Program-made: the position numbers and the translations under genes
Assembly (NCBI RefSeq): GCF_019880545.1
Contig: NZ_JAINVW010000003.1
Span: forward strand, 186,001-250,000
Source: Flagellimonas meishanensis
GTDB lineage: Bacteria > Bacteroidota > Bacteroidia > Flavobacteriales > Flavobacteriaceae
Direction of reading: 5' to 3'
Length of the DNA: 64,000 nt
Shown here: positions 28,097 through 37,145 of the stretch, piece by piece
Layout: every line of letters begins with the position of its first letter
How positions within the stretch are numbered: position 1 is the stretch's first letter
Notes under the pieces: generated by a model
Database searches by the model: none
What the model was told of the DNA's origin: nothing
Seen by the model: only the letters and a program-made list of their open reading frames with translations

Positions 28097-28948
28097 ATGA
28101 TATTGATTGTGGATAGCGGGGCCACCAAGTCCGACTGGATAGCCTTGAACAACAATGGTGACAGGATTTTCCTAACCCAAACGTTGGGGCTGAGCCCAGA
28201 GGTATTGACCAGGGAGGTCATAGAAGACCGACTTGCCAACAATTTTGAACTGTCCCAGAATCGCGAGGCCGTTAGTCACTTATATTTTTATGGTGCAGGC
28301 TGTGGTACGGACCGGATGAAAAGATTTCTGAAAGATATATTCAAGGATTTTTTTCCAAAGGCAAAAGCCGAGGTTAGGGAAGATACCTTCGCCGCAATCT
28401 ACGCCACTACCAAAATAGGGCATCAGGGAATTGTGTGCATTTTGGGCACGGGCTCCAACTGCAGTTACTACGACGGGCATCAGCTTTTCCAGAAAGTAAC
28501 TTCTCTTGGCTATATATTGATGGACGACGGTAGCGGCAATTTTTTTGGAAGGAAACTGCTCAGGGACTATTATTTCCACAAAATGCCTCAAGACCTTGGG
28601 ATTAAATTCGCAAAGGAGTATGACCTCGATGCAGACGTGATCAAGGAAAACCTATACAAGCAGCCCAATCCGAACACCTATTTGGCCACTTTTGCCCGTT
28701 TTATCATAGAGAATAAGAGCCATCCCTATTGCAAGGGCGTCATAGAGAAAGGATTGCAGCAATTTGTGAACAACTACATCATGCAGTTTGAACTGGCGAC
28801 CAAGGTGCCCATCAGTTTTGTGGGCAGCATAGCCTATTTTTTAAGGGACGAACTAGCCACTGTCCTTGAACGCAACGATTTGATCTTAGGCGTTATAAGA
28901 CAACGACCCATTGATGGCCTTGTGGAATTTCACCGGGAGACTATTTGA
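28097..28948 (+). CDS. BadF/BadG/BcrA/BcrD-family ATPase, N-acetylglucosamine kinase-like
   Basis: This 283-residue ASKHA kinase has phosphate 1 loop LIVDSGATKSDW, a GTGSNCSYYDG loop and DDGSGNFFGRKLL. Closest known functions are eukaryote-type N-acetylglucosamine kinases; a recycling role feeding GlcNAc 6-phosphate is likely but unproven. It follows gap by 71 bp with a hairpin between. Its last 8 bp overlap the convergent ridA gene. Confidence 0.9.
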   Translation: MILIVDSGATKSDWIALNNNGDRIFLTQTLGLSPEVLTREVIEDRLANNFELSQNREAVSHLYFYGAGCGTDRMKRFLKDIFKDFFPKAKAEVREDTFAAIYATTKIGHQGIVCILGTGSNCSYYDGHQLFQKVTSLGYILMDDGSGNFFGRKLLRDYYFHKMPQDLGIKFAKEYDLDADVIKENLYKQPNPNTYLATFARFIIENKSHPYCKGVIEKGLQQFVNNYIMQFELATKVPISFVGSIAYFLRDELATVLERNDLILGVIRQRPIDGLVEFHRETI

Positions 28949-29321
28949 CGGCAATCATAGAGATTTCAACATTCACAAATTTTGGTAGATTGGCCACTTC
29001 CACCGTTTCCCTGGCAGGGGCGGTATCCGAGTCAAAATAACTGCCATACACTTCGTTCACTTCGCCAAACTGGTGCATATCCTTTAGGAAAATTGTGGTT
29101 TTTATCACATGGTCAAAGGTCATGTTCGCTTCTTCCAGGATAGCCTTAAGGTTTTCCATGCTCCGCTTGGTCTCTTTTCTAATATCGCCTTCCACCAATT
29201 TGCCAGTGGCCGGGTCAATCGGAATTTGACCGGATATATACAAGGTGTCCTTGACCAGCACTGCTTGGTTATATGGGCCTATGGGGGCTGGTGCGTTCTG
29301 GGTGTTGATTATTTTTTTCAT
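28941..29321 (-). CDS. RidA-family reactive intermediate/imine deaminase
   Basis: This 126-residue protein is a complete YjgF/RidA trimer subunit. It shows PIGPYNQAV near the N terminus, YISGQIPIDP, the substrate-binding arginine in DTAPARETVEVANLP and the closing VNVEISMIA. RidA hydrolyses 2-aminoacrylate and other enamines released by PLP enzymes. It is 47 bp downstream of lptD on the same strand and overlaps the convergent kinase gene. Confidence 0.95.
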   Translation of the reverse strand: MKKIINTQNAPAPIGPYNQAVLVKDTLYISGQIPIDPATGKLVEGDIRKETKRSMENLKAILEEANMTFDHVIKTTIFLKDMHQFGEVNEVYGSYFDSDTAPARETVEVANLPKFVNVEISMIAVK

Positions 29322-29368
29322 GGAGTCTGTTTATTTAGTTCAATTTAAGGTATTAAAAAATGAAATTG

Positions 29369-32110
29369 TTAGCGCCTATTACTAAAAGGCTGGCTTCTGT
29401 TTTCCCATTTAAGATCGCTGAGTATGGAGCTCTTTATACCAATGAAGAAGTACCACCGCTCAAACCTTCCAAAAGGGGTCCAATCAAAACTCAACCGGAA
29501 GCTGTCCAAATCCCTTCTAAAATTAAAACGGGTATCTGCAAATCCTTTGTTCTTAAAATCATAGCCCGAGTTAAACCCTACTTCCCATTTGGGAGTTAGC
29601 TGCACATTACCCGAAAACATTAAAGAGTGGTTGGTTATTTCCTTTTCCCTGTTCCTGTTGCTATAGGTTGCCACGTAGGTCAAACGCACATCCCAGGGTA
29701 TTTTGTTACCGTACAGTGCATTGTCTGCATCCTCTGCTTCTGCATCCTTGTTTTCAAAAAATGGCTGCGCGTCCCTGGCCCCTCTCAGTTCAAAAGGATT
29801 GGCACCATAATTGGGATCCTGATTCTTGCCGTCTTGTTTTTGCTTTGCGCCTCCCTTGGTAAACATATCACTGTTCAAGGAGAATCCCGTATTGATCCGT
29901 GCTGATGTCAATCGCACCAAACCCCCGCCATTGGATATGTTAAAGGTGTTTATTCTTCGTCCATTGTTGTCGATGGCATAGGGATCAAAACTTGCTGAAA
30001 AGTTGATGGGCACATTCTTTATTATCTCGGTACCCCCTGTCATGCTGATGGGACTCAGTTTTAAAGAATCGGCCTCCAGATTGTAACTGGTGGAGAATGT
30101 AAGGTTGCTCAATATTTTGACCTTTCTAGGTTCCAGCACCGTCGTGTCCTTGTCCCGCACCTTGGCCTCCAAAGAGTTTTGCAGGGAAAAACTGAGGGAG
30201 CTGCCCCGGTTTAGCGAGGGTCTTCCATAAAGGCTCGTCTCAAAGGGCGTGTATTGCACTTCTTCTCCATCACCATCCACGTAAGATTCGTAAAACTGCT
30301 CAAATGATGGCGTGTAAGAGTACCCGATGGACGGGCTCATTACATGGCGGATGGCCTGAATTTTTTTATCCTCCCCAAAATTGAACGTCCCATACAATGT
30401 GGTACCGACACTTGCGCCCAAATTGTACCTATTAAATCGGTCAAAGCCAGCTATGGTATCGGTGACGACGGCCTGTTCCTCCTCATCAAACCTTCTTCTT
30501 ATTGTTTCCAGGGCCCAAATATCCTCATAGGCCCCGTTAAGGGACATACTGAGGTATTTTGCCACTTTAAAATTGGTGCCTATCGGGATTCGATGGCGTG
30601 CACCTATTCTGGCCCCGTCGAACATTTCACTGGTAAAAAAATCCTCTTCCGTAGTGGTTATGCTGTTCTGGGCGTTTACATCATATTGGAAGTTGATATT
30701 GTCAATCAGTCCTTTTTTAATGCCATCCCTTTTAACAAATGGAAAAATACGTTCCATGCTGGCCTGAAAAGTGGGGAGGGACATGTTTACCGATTGCGTC
30801 CTGGAGTTCTGGGTGTGACTCAAGGTCATACTGGCATTCACTGAGGGATAAGCGGGAAAAATCTTGGAATAACTTATGGACGATTGGAAAACGTTGGTCT
30901 GTGTATTGTTTCGGTTTATTTGGTTCAGCGAATTGGTAAAGAACTCACTACTTCCCAAGTTGACCGATGCCGAAAATCGTGAATTGGGATTGGCCTTGGC
31001 GTCCTGGGTATGCCGTATTTGGATATTGTAGTTGCTCGTCCGGCTAAAGTCATCAAATCCCTTTTGGCTTTGTATCAGGTTTTCATAGTTGAAGTTGATG
31101 TTGCCCTGGAATTTATATCTTTTGGCGTAGATGGACTGTCCTCGGAAACCATAGCTCCCATTGGTATAAAAGTCACCCGTAATACTTAGGTCCACATACT
31201 CGCTGATGGGCAGGTAATATCCCCCATTCTGTAGAAAATACCCCCGCTGGGGGTCGTTCCCAAAAGTGGGGAACAATAGCCCGGCTACCCTGCCAGTGGT
31301 CAATGGAAAATAGGCGAAGGGAAGTGCTATCGGGGTAGGGACATCCACAATGTACATGTTGCTGAACCCAGCAATAATTTTCTTTTTGGGCACAAATTTG
31401 GCCTTACGGACACGGATATAGTAATCGGGGTTCACCGTGTCCTTGGAGGTGGTGAGCTTGCCTTCTTTCAAAAAATAGACGGAATCGTTCTCCTTTTTGG
31501 TGATTTCGGCATATACTTTCATGTTATCACTGCCCAGCTGGCCCAATCCAGCCTGCTGCTCGGTCCTGGAATTCCAGATAAGGGCTTTTTGGGTATCAAA
31601 ATTAAAGCGTATCGAATCGGGCCTCACCTCGTTCTCACCTTGTTTAAAATAGGGGAGTTGTGAATAATTGCCCAAGGTATCCTTCAATCGTCCGGCATAC
31701 ACTTCGTTTCTCACATAGTCCATGATGATCACTCCCGCCTTCAACTCAGTGTCCTGATAATAGATCTCCGCCTCGTTGTACAAATAAATTTTGTTTTCAC
31801 TCTGACTGAGCTTTACATAATCTTTCGCCTTATATTTGATTTTATCCAGCAGTAGGGGTTCCTTTCCAGCAGTGGAATCTACCTCAGCGGAATCAACTAC
31901 TATGGAGTCGTTCAGAATGTTTGCGGGCAGCAAGGGAGCGGTAATGGAGTCCTGCATGGCCTTAATGGGCATGGGCTTTATAAGATCCTCCTGAGCCACT
32001 GCACTAAATTTGCCACAAAGAAGAACAAATAGGAAAACTAAAAGATGTTTGTTTGATTGCAACGTGATAAATCCTATTTTTGTGCTGGTTTGGCTCGATT
32101 TTTGGATCAA
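29369..32110 (-). CDS. LptD-like LPS-assembly outer-membrane protein
   Basis: This protein of about 913 residues has a signal peptide ending AVAQ, an N-terminal OstA-like region (KIYLYNEAEIYYQDTELKAG, RNEVYAGRLKD) and a large C-terminal beta-barrel that starts after the FAYFPLTTGRVAGLLFPTFG segment. This is the layout of flavobacterial LptD homologues, which insert LPS into the outer leaflet. The start is uncertain: the frame opens with TTG at 32110, while TTG at 32062 gives a tighter signal peptide (MQSNKHLLVFLFVLLCGKF), and a -7-like box overlaps the first start. Divergent from the amidase, upstream of ridA. Confidence 0.9.
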   Translation of the reverse strand: MIQKSSQTSTKIGFITLQSNKHLLVFLFVLLCGKFSAVAQEDLIKPMPIKAMQDSITAPLLPANILNDSIVVDSAEVDSTAGKEPLLLDKIKYKAKDYVKLSQSENKIYLYNEAEIYYQDTELKAGVIIMDYVRNEVYAGRLKDTLGNYSQLPYFKQGENEVRPDSIRFNFDTQKALIWNSRTEQQAGLGQLGSDNMKVYAEITKKENDSVYFLKEGKLTTSKDTVNPDYYIRVRKAKFVPKKKIIAGFSNMYIVDVPTPIALPFAYFPLTTGRVAGLLFPTFGNDPQRGYFLQNGGYYLPISEYVDLSITGDFYTNGSYGFRGQSIYAKRYKFQGNINFNYENLIQSQKGFDDFSRTSNYNIQIRHTQDAKANPNSRFSASVNLGSSEFFTNSLNQINRNNTQTNVFQSSISYSKIFPAYPSVNASMTLSHTQNSRTQSVNMSLPTFQASMERIFPFVKRDGIKKGLIDNINFQYDVNAQNSITTTEEDFFTSEMFDGARIGARHRIPIGTNFKVAKYLSMSLNGAYEDIWALETIRRRFDEEEQAVVTDTIAGFDRFNRYNLGASVGTTLYGTFNFGEDKKIQAIRHVMSPSIGYSYTPSFEQFYESYVDGDGEEVQYTPFETSLYGRPSLNRGSSLSFSLQNSLEAKVRDKDTTVLEPRKVKILSNLTFSTSYNLEADSLKLSPISMTGGTEIIKNVPINFSASFDPYAIDNNGRRINTFNISNGGGLVRLTSARINTGFSLNSDMFTKGGAKQKQDGKNQDPNYGANPFELRGARDAQPFFENKDAEAEDADNALYGNKIPWDVRLTYVATYSNRNREKEITNHSLMFSGNVQLTPKWEVGFNSGYDFKNKGFADTRFNFRRDLDSFRLSFDWTPFGRFERWYFFIGIKSSILSDLKWENRSQPFSNRR

Positions 32111-32115
32111 ACTTA
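32108..32115 (-). promoter_or_regulatory. -7-like box overlapping the first lptD start
   Basis: On the minus strand TAAGTTTG matches TAnnTTTG and covers the TTG at 32110. If used, the mRNA would begin after that codon and translation would start at the TTG at 32062. No good -33 box is seen. Confidence 0.35.
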
Positions 32116-32191
32116 CATATATTTTTCGTTCTGTTACTTGGGGATTACAATATTTTTAACCAATAAGGAACACCATAAATAAACAGTTCTT

Positions 32192-33403
32192 ATGAATAAA
32201 AGTTGGATTACATTTTTCGTTTTATTATTCATAACCCCAACGCTGATTTCATTTAATATTGCTGATTTACAAAGACCTCCCAAGGACAAATTCGTTGTTG
32301 TTCTTGATGCCGGCCATGGTGGGCATGACCCTGGAAACTTGGGCAATGGCTATCTGGAGAAGAGCATTGCGCTCGGTATAGTGCTCAAGGCGGGAGAAGA
32401 ATTGGCAAAGAACCCCGACGTAAAAGTCGTTTATACCCGAAAGGACGATACCTTCGTGGATCTTTTCAAGCGGGGAGAAATTGCCAATCAGGCCAATGCC
32501 GATCTTTTTGTCTCGGTGCACTGTGATTCCCACAGTTCCGACGCCAATGGCGCAGGCACTTTTGTTTTGGGGCTGCATGCCAATAGACAAAATTTTGAGG
32601 TGGCAAAGAAAGAGAACTCCGTTATCTATCTTGAGGATGACTATGAGAAAAGGTACGCTGAATATGACATAAACTCGCCAGAATCCATCATTGGGCTGAC
32701 CATTATGCAAGAGGAATTTCTGGATCAAAGCATTCTTTTGGGAAAGAAGTTACAGGACAATTTCACAAAAAAGCTCAACCGGAAGGACAGAAAGGTGAAA
32801 CAGGCCGGGTTCATTGTGCTGCACCAAACCTTTATGCCGAGTGTGTTGATAGAAACCGGATTTTTGACCAATAAGAACGAGGGCAGTTACCTGAACTCAA
32901 AAAAAGGCCAGGCCGAAATGGGCAAAGCCATTGCCGATGCCATTCTTGCTTACAAGGAAGACTTTGCAAAAGGAATTGCCCTAAGCGAGACTCCCAAATT
33001 GGAAGATGCCGAGGTAACGGTAAGTGTGCCCATCGAAAAAGAAGAGGTGAAACAACCAAAAAATGAAAGTACCGTTGTTCAGGCAAGTACAAATATGGGT
33101 TCAAAACCAGCCTCCGATACCAATTCGGGCACAACCGCTTCCAGTAAAAAAGATGTTGTTTTTAAGGTCCAGTTGCTGGCCAGTGCCAAAAATATTCCCT
33201 TGAGGGCCGAAAATTTTAAGGGATTGGATGTTTTGTCAAAGGAGCCTTATAAAAACCTGTACCGGTATATGTATGGTGAGGCAAGCTCTTTAGAGGAGGC
33301 CAAAAAGCTTAAAAGCAAGGCGGACGCACACGGATATCCCACCTCATATATAGTCGCCTATAAAAATGGAAATCGGGTTACCATTTCCCAAGCACTCAAA
33401 TAG
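32192..33403 (+). CDS. N-acetylmuramoyl-L-alanine amidase (Amidase_3) with SPOR-like C terminus
   Basis: This 403-residue exported enzyme has a signal peptide up to about residue 24. Zinc ligands are H42 (DAGHGGHDPG), E56 and H110 (SVHCDSHSSDANGAG); the catalytic Glu is E221 (VLIETGFLTN). A Ser/Thr/Lys-rich linker (residues about 270-315) leads to a C-terminal SPOR-like fold (FKVQLLASAKNIP, YMYGEASSLEEAKKL), which would target denuded septal glycan. It cuts the amide between MurNAc and the stem peptide during cell separation. Divergent from lptD. Confidence 0.95.
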   Translation: MNKSWITFFVLLFITPTLISFNIADLQRPPKDKFVVVLDAGHGGHDPGNLGNGYLEKSIALGIVLKAGEELAKNPDVKVVYTRKDDTFVDLFKRGEIANQANADLFVSVHCDSHSSDANGAGTFVLGLHANRQNFEVAKKENSVIYLEDDYEKRYAEYDINSPESIIGLTIMQEEFLDQSILLGKKLQDNFTKKLNRKDRKVKQAGFIVLHQTFMPSVLIETGFLTNKNEGSYLNSKKGQAEMGKAIADAILAYKEDFAKGIALSETPKLEDAEVTVSVPIEKEEVKQPKNESTVVQASTNMGSKPASDTNSGTTASSKKDVVFKVQLLASAKNIPLRAENFKGLDVLSKEPYKNLYRYMYGEASSLEEAKKLKSKADAHGYPTSYIVAYKNGNRVTISQALK

Positions 33404-33418
33404 GTTGGCGAGGGAAGG

Positions 33419-33447
33419 CTTGCTTGTGAAAAATATTCCTAATTTTG
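33419..33447 (+). promoter_or_regulatory. Promoter of the MlaD-like gene
   Basis: TAATTTTG (33440-33447) matches the -7 box exactly, with CTTG (33419-33422) 17 bp upstream. It lies 22 bp before the TTG start, giving a short leader. Confidence 0.5.
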
Positions 33448-33469
33448 TTTAAACCATAAACCGAATCTT

Positions 33470-34435
33470 TTGAAACTATCCAGGGAAGTCAAAACTGGGA
33501 TTATAGTGTTGGCAGGAATAATAGCCTTTATTTTTGGGCTCAACTATCTAAAATCATCACCCTTTTTTGAAAACGACCAAATATTCTACGCAATTTACGA
33601 TCATGTGGGCGGGCTGCAACCGGGCACCCAGGTATCCATCAACGGCCTCAACGTGGGCAATGTCCAGGACATAAAGTTCAAGGACAACTCTGGCAAGCTG
33701 GTGGTCACCTTTTCGGTGGGCAAGGACTTTGAATTTTCAAAGAACAGCGTGGCCGAAATATACGATACAGGCATAATAGGGGGAAAGGGCATCCAGATCA
33801 ACCCTGTGTTTGATGAAGCCCCAAGAGCTAAATCTGGAGATACCCTGATATCCAACATCAAACCGGGGCTCACGGAATTGGTGCAACAAAAGCTTACTCC
33901 CTTACAAATGAAAATTGAGGGAGCCTTTTCGCATGCAGATTCCCTTTTGATGAATGTGAACGAAGTGCTGGACGACCCAACAAAAAGGGATTTAAGGCAA
34001 GCCATAGCTGCGTTGAGCGAGGGAGTGGGTTCCTTCAAGGAAAGTGCCAAAGAGTTGAACGTGCTGCTGAGCAATAACAAAGAACAGCTTGACAATTCCC
34101 TTAAAAATGTGGACAAGATTACCGGTAATTTTTCAAAACTTTCCGATTCCCTTGCCAAAGCAGGACTTGGGGAGGCGGTCACGAACCTAAAAACCACCGT
34201 GGAACGATTGAACGGGATATTGGCCAAAATTGAAAAAGGAGAGGGTACTTTGGGCAAGATGGCCCATGATGATGCCCTCTACATCAATTTGACCGAGGCG
34301 TCAAGGGAGCTGGATCTGCTTTTGCAGGACTTTAGGTTGAACCCAAAACGATATGTCAACGTTTCCGTCTTTGGAAAAAAGCAAAAAGAGTACGAACTTC
34401 CTGAAAACGATCCTGCCTCCGAAAAACAGAACTAA
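33470..34435 (+). CDS. MlaD/MCE-family lipid-transport protein
   Basis: This 321-residue protein starts with TTG (MKLSREVKTGIIVLAGI), which gives the expected short cytoplasmic tail and one membrane helix. The MCE domain spans residues about 35-115 (YDHVGGLQPGTQVSINGLNVGNV, IYDTGIIGGKGIQI); a long helical tail follows. MCE proteins shuttle phospholipids across the periplasm. No MlaE/MlaF permease or ATPase lies in the window; flavobacterial mlaD genes are often separate. It is 3 bp upstream of the Fe-S gene. Confidence 0.93.
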   Translation: MKLSREVKTGIIVLAGIIAFIFGLNYLKSSPFFENDQIFYAIYDHVGGLQPGTQVSINGLNVGNVQDIKFKDNSGKLVVTFSVGKDFEFSKNSVAEIYDTGIIGGKGIQINPVFDEAPRAKSGDTLISNIKPGLTELVQQKLTPLQMKIEGAFSHADSLLMNVNEVLDDPTKRDLRQAIAALSEGVGSFKESAKELNVLLSNNKEQLDNSLKNVDKITGNFSKLSDSLAKAGLGEAVTNLKTTVERLNGILAKIEKGEGTLGKMAHDDALYINLTEASRELDLLLQDFRLNPKRYVNVSVFGKKQKEYELPENDPASEKQN

Positions 34436-34438
34436 AAT

Positions 34439-35764
34439 ATGGACTACCTGCCCAATATCATCTTTACCATTGCCCTGTTCGTCGGGATTGGTTTTTTTGC
34501 AAGGAATGTAAAAAAATTGATTCGTAACATTAGGCTTGGAAGAGATGTTGAGGTTGGCGACAACAAGCCCCAACGATGGAAAAATATGGCGAAAATAGCC
34601 CTGGGACAGACCAAAATGGTGGTTAGGCCCATTGCTGGCCTCATGCACATCATCGTTTACGTTGGGTTTATTATCATCAACATTGAAGTACTCGAGATCA
34701 TATTGGATGGGATATTGGGAACCCATCGACTTTTTGCGCCCCTGGGCAGCGCTTATAATTTTTTGATAGGGTCCTTTGAAATATTGGCATTATTGGTCAT
34801 TGTGGCCGTAGTGATTTTTTGGATCCGAAGAAACGTCATCAAATTGGCAAGGTTCATTAAGCCCGAAATGAAAGGCTGGCCGGAGAAGGACGGCAATATG
34901 ATCCTATACATCGAATTGGTATTGATGCTGCTGTTTTTGACCATGAACGCTGCCGATTTTAGCTTGCAGCAAATGGGAGCGGAGCACTACGCAGCTGCAG
35001 GGGCCTTTCCCGTGAGCCAGTTCATCGTTCCTCTTTTTGATGGCCTGTCCATCCCCACAATAATCGGTATTGAACGTACGGCTTGGTGGCTGCACATTTT
35101 GGGCATACTGGCCTTTTTGAACTATCTGTACTATTCAAAACACCTGCATATACTGCTGGCATTCCCCAACACCTATTACGGAAAGTTGAAACCACAGGGG
35201 GAATTTGACAATTTGGAGGCGGTCACCAATGAGGTAAAATTGATGATGGACCCTTCCGCTGATCCTTATGCCGCTCCCTCCGATGGTGCAACAGAACCGG
35301 AAAAGTTCGGTGCGTCCGATGTGATGGACTTGAACTGGGTCCAATTGCTCAATGCCTATACCTGTACCGAATGTGGGCGATGTACTTCCGAATGCCCCGC
35401 CAATCAAACCGGAAAGAAGTTGTCTCCCAGAAAGATAATGATGGATACTCGCGACCGTTTGGAGGAGGTGGGCAAAAATATGGATGCCAATAAAGGGGAG
35501 TTCGTTCCCGATGGAAAACAACTCTTGGACGACTACATCAGCCGAGAGGAGCTCTGGGCCTGCACTACGTGCAACGCCTGTGTTCAAGCTTGTCCCGTGA
35601 GCATAGACCCACTTTCCATAATCATGGAAATGAGACGCTTCCTGGTGATGGAACAATCGGCAGCCCCATTGGAATTGAACAACATGATGGGAAATTTGGA
35701 AAACAACGGCGCACCATGGCCGTTCAATCAAATGGACAGGTTGAACTGGGCACAAGAACCATAA
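34439..35764 (+). CDS. Membrane Fe-S oxidoreductase subunit (HdrC/DsrK-like N-half with cytochrome-type helices)
   Basis: This 441-residue protein has four to six helices in residues 1-240 (narG-gamma-like), then two 4Fe-4S ferredoxin motifs, CTECGRCTSECP and CTTCNACVQACP. It pairs with the next gene, which carries the CCG domains, so together they resemble a heterodisulfide-reductase or glycolate/lactate-oxidase type electron-transfer unit linked to the quinone pool. The substrate is unknown. It lies 3 bp after the MlaD-like gene and 12 bp before its partner. Confidence 0.92.
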   Translation: MDYLPNIIFTIALFVGIGFFARNVKKLIRNIRLGRDVEVGDNKPQRWKNMAKIALGQTKMVVRPIAGLMHIIVYVGFIIINIEVLEIILDGILGTHRLFAPLGSAYNFLIGSFEILALLVIVAVVIFWIRRNVIKLARFIKPEMKGWPEKDGNMILYIELVLMLLFLTMNAADFSLQQMGAEHYAAAGAFPVSQFIVPLFDGLSIPTIIGIERTAWWLHILGILAFLNYLYYSKHLHILLAFPNTYYGKLKPQGEFDNLEAVTNEVKLMMDPSADPYAAPSDGATEPEKFGASDVMDLNWVQLLNAYTCTECGRCTSECPANQTGKKLSPRKIMMDTRDRLEEVGKNMDANKGEFVPDGKQLLDDYISREELWACTTCNACVQACPVSIDPLSIIMEMRRFLVMEQSAAPLELNNMMGNLENNGAPWPFNQMDRLNWAQEP

Positions 35765-35776
35765 AATGGAAAGAAA

Positions 35777-36568
35777 ATGGCAAACGAAATGAATGTACCC
35801 ACCATGGCAGCCCTTTTTGCAGAGGGAAAGCAACCCGAAATACTCTTTTGGGTAGGTTGTGCGGGCAGTTTTGATGATAGGGCCAAGAAAATCACCAAAG
35901 CCTTTGTGAAGATTTTGAACAGGGCCGGAGTAAGCTTTGCCGTGTTGGGCACCGAGGAAAGTTGCACCGGCGACCCGGCCAAACGGGCGGGCAATGAGTT
36001 TCTGTTTCAAATGCAGGCCATGACCAATATAGAGGTGATGAATGGTTATGAAGTGAAAAAAGTGGTCACCGCATGCCCACATTGCTTCAATACCATTAAG
36101 AACGAATACCCTGGATTAGGAGGCAATTATGAAGTGCTTCACCACACCCAGTTTCTGAAACAGCTGGTGGAAGAGGGCAAGATCACCTTGGAGGGCGGAA
36201 CCTACAAGGGAAAACGGATTACCTATCACGACCCCTGCTATTTGGGCAGGGCCAACGACGTATATGAAGCACCACGGGAGCTTATCCAAAAATTGGATGC
36301 AGAGCTCTTGGAAATGAAAAATTGTAGAAAAAGGGGACTTTGCTGTGGAGCGGGAGGAGCCCAAATGTTCAAGGAGCCGGAAAAAGGGGACAAGGATGTG
36401 AACGTGGAGCGCACCGAGCAGGCCATGGAGACCCAACCCGAAATTATTGCCGCTGCATGTCCATTTTGCAATACCATGATGACAGACGGAGTAAAGAACA
36501 AGGAAAAAGAGACATCAATCGCTGTTTTGGATATCGCCGAACTGGTGGCCAATGCGCAAGACCTTTAA
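35777..36568 (+). CDS. CCG-domain Fe-S protein (HdrB/GlpC/LldE-like)
   Basis: This 263-residue cytoplasmic protein has two CCG-type cysteine-rich domains: WVGCAGSFDDRAKK in the first, then YHDPCYLGR and CCGAGGAQMF in the second. Such domains hold noncubane Fe-S clusters in HdrB or link dehydrogenases to quinones. It is the partner of the membrane ferredoxin subunit immediately upstream and is 3 bp before the following gene. Confidence 0.94.
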   Translation: MANEMNVPTMAALFAEGKQPEILFWVGCAGSFDDRAKKITKAFVKILNRAGVSFAVLGTEESCTGDPAKRAGNEFLFQMQAMTNIEVMNGYEVKKVVTACPHCFNTIKNEYPGLGGNYEVLHHTQFLKQLVEEGKITLEGGTYKGKRITYHDPCYLGRANDVYEAPRELIQKLDAELLEMKNCRKRGLCCGAGGAQMFKEPEKGDKDVNVERTEQAMETQPEIIAAACPFCNTMMTDGVKNKEKETSIAVLDIAELVANAQDL

Positions 36569-36571
36569 AAA

Positions 36572-37054
36572 ATGTTGGTAGACTTTTCAAAATTGCCGGA
36601 CAACGCTAGAATATGGATTTACCAATCCGAGCGTAGTTTTTCAGAACAGGAATTGGATGAAATCGAACAATCTGTTACTGATTTTTTGAAGGAATGGACC
36701 GCGCATGGCAACCAATTGCAGGCAGGTTTTGAGATCAAATACGACAGATTTATCATAATAGGCTTAGATCAATCCCTTGCAAGCGCCTCCGGTTGTTCCA
36801 TTGATGCCTCCGTACATTTTATCCAAGGATTGGAAAAAAAATACGAGGTATCATTACTGGACAGAATGAACGTTTCCTTCAAACAGGGAGATTATGTTGC
36901 CTATAAGCCCTTAACCGATTTTAAGAAAATGGCCAAGGACAAAGCGGTTTCCAAGAATACCATTGTTTTCAATAATCTGGTGGCCACCAAACTCGATTAT
37001 TTGGAAAATTGGGAAGTTCCCGCGAGCGAAAGCTGGCATGCCCGTTTTGTTTAA
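36572..37054 (+). CDS. Conserved Bacteroidota protein of unknown function, often misnamed ABC transporter ATPase
   Basis: This 160-residue soluble protein has no signal peptide or membrane segment. It has no Walker A, Walker B or ABC signature, so it is not an ATPase of the ABC class. It is mixed alpha/beta, with ARIWIYQSERSF at the start, a DQSLASASGCSIDASVHF centre and a C-terminal LDYLENWEVPASESWHARF. Gene order after the Fe-S pair (3-bp gap) suggests co-expression with it. The function is unknown. Confidence 0.85.
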   Translation: MLVDFSKLPDNARIWIYQSERSFSEQELDEIEQSVTDFLKEWTAHGNQLQAGFEIKYDRFIIIGLDQSLASASGCSIDASVHFIQGLEKKYEVSLLDRMNVSFKQGDYVAYKPLTDFKKMAKDKAVSKNTIVFNNLVATKLDYLENWEVPASESWHARFV

Positions 37055-37103
37055 AAGAACCTCAATTAACCCAAAATTAGGTATTTACCTCGATGGAATG
37101 CAA

Positions 37104-37111
37104 TAATTTTG
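37104..37111 (+). promoter_or_regulatory. Candidate -7 box of the GH3/beta-lactamase fusion gene
   Basis: TAATTTTG matches TAnnTTTG exactly and lies 35 bp before the ATG at 37146. No good TTTG is seen at -33, only TTTA 16 bp upstream. Confidence 0.45.
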
Positions 37112-37145
37112 CAGGTGATAAGTTCATGTCCTAGACCAATTGTTT

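Noticed and set aside
35135-36082. 315-codon antisense frame over the Fe-S genes
   Set aside because: It is the shadow of two well-supported genes on the other strand; composition follows their codons.
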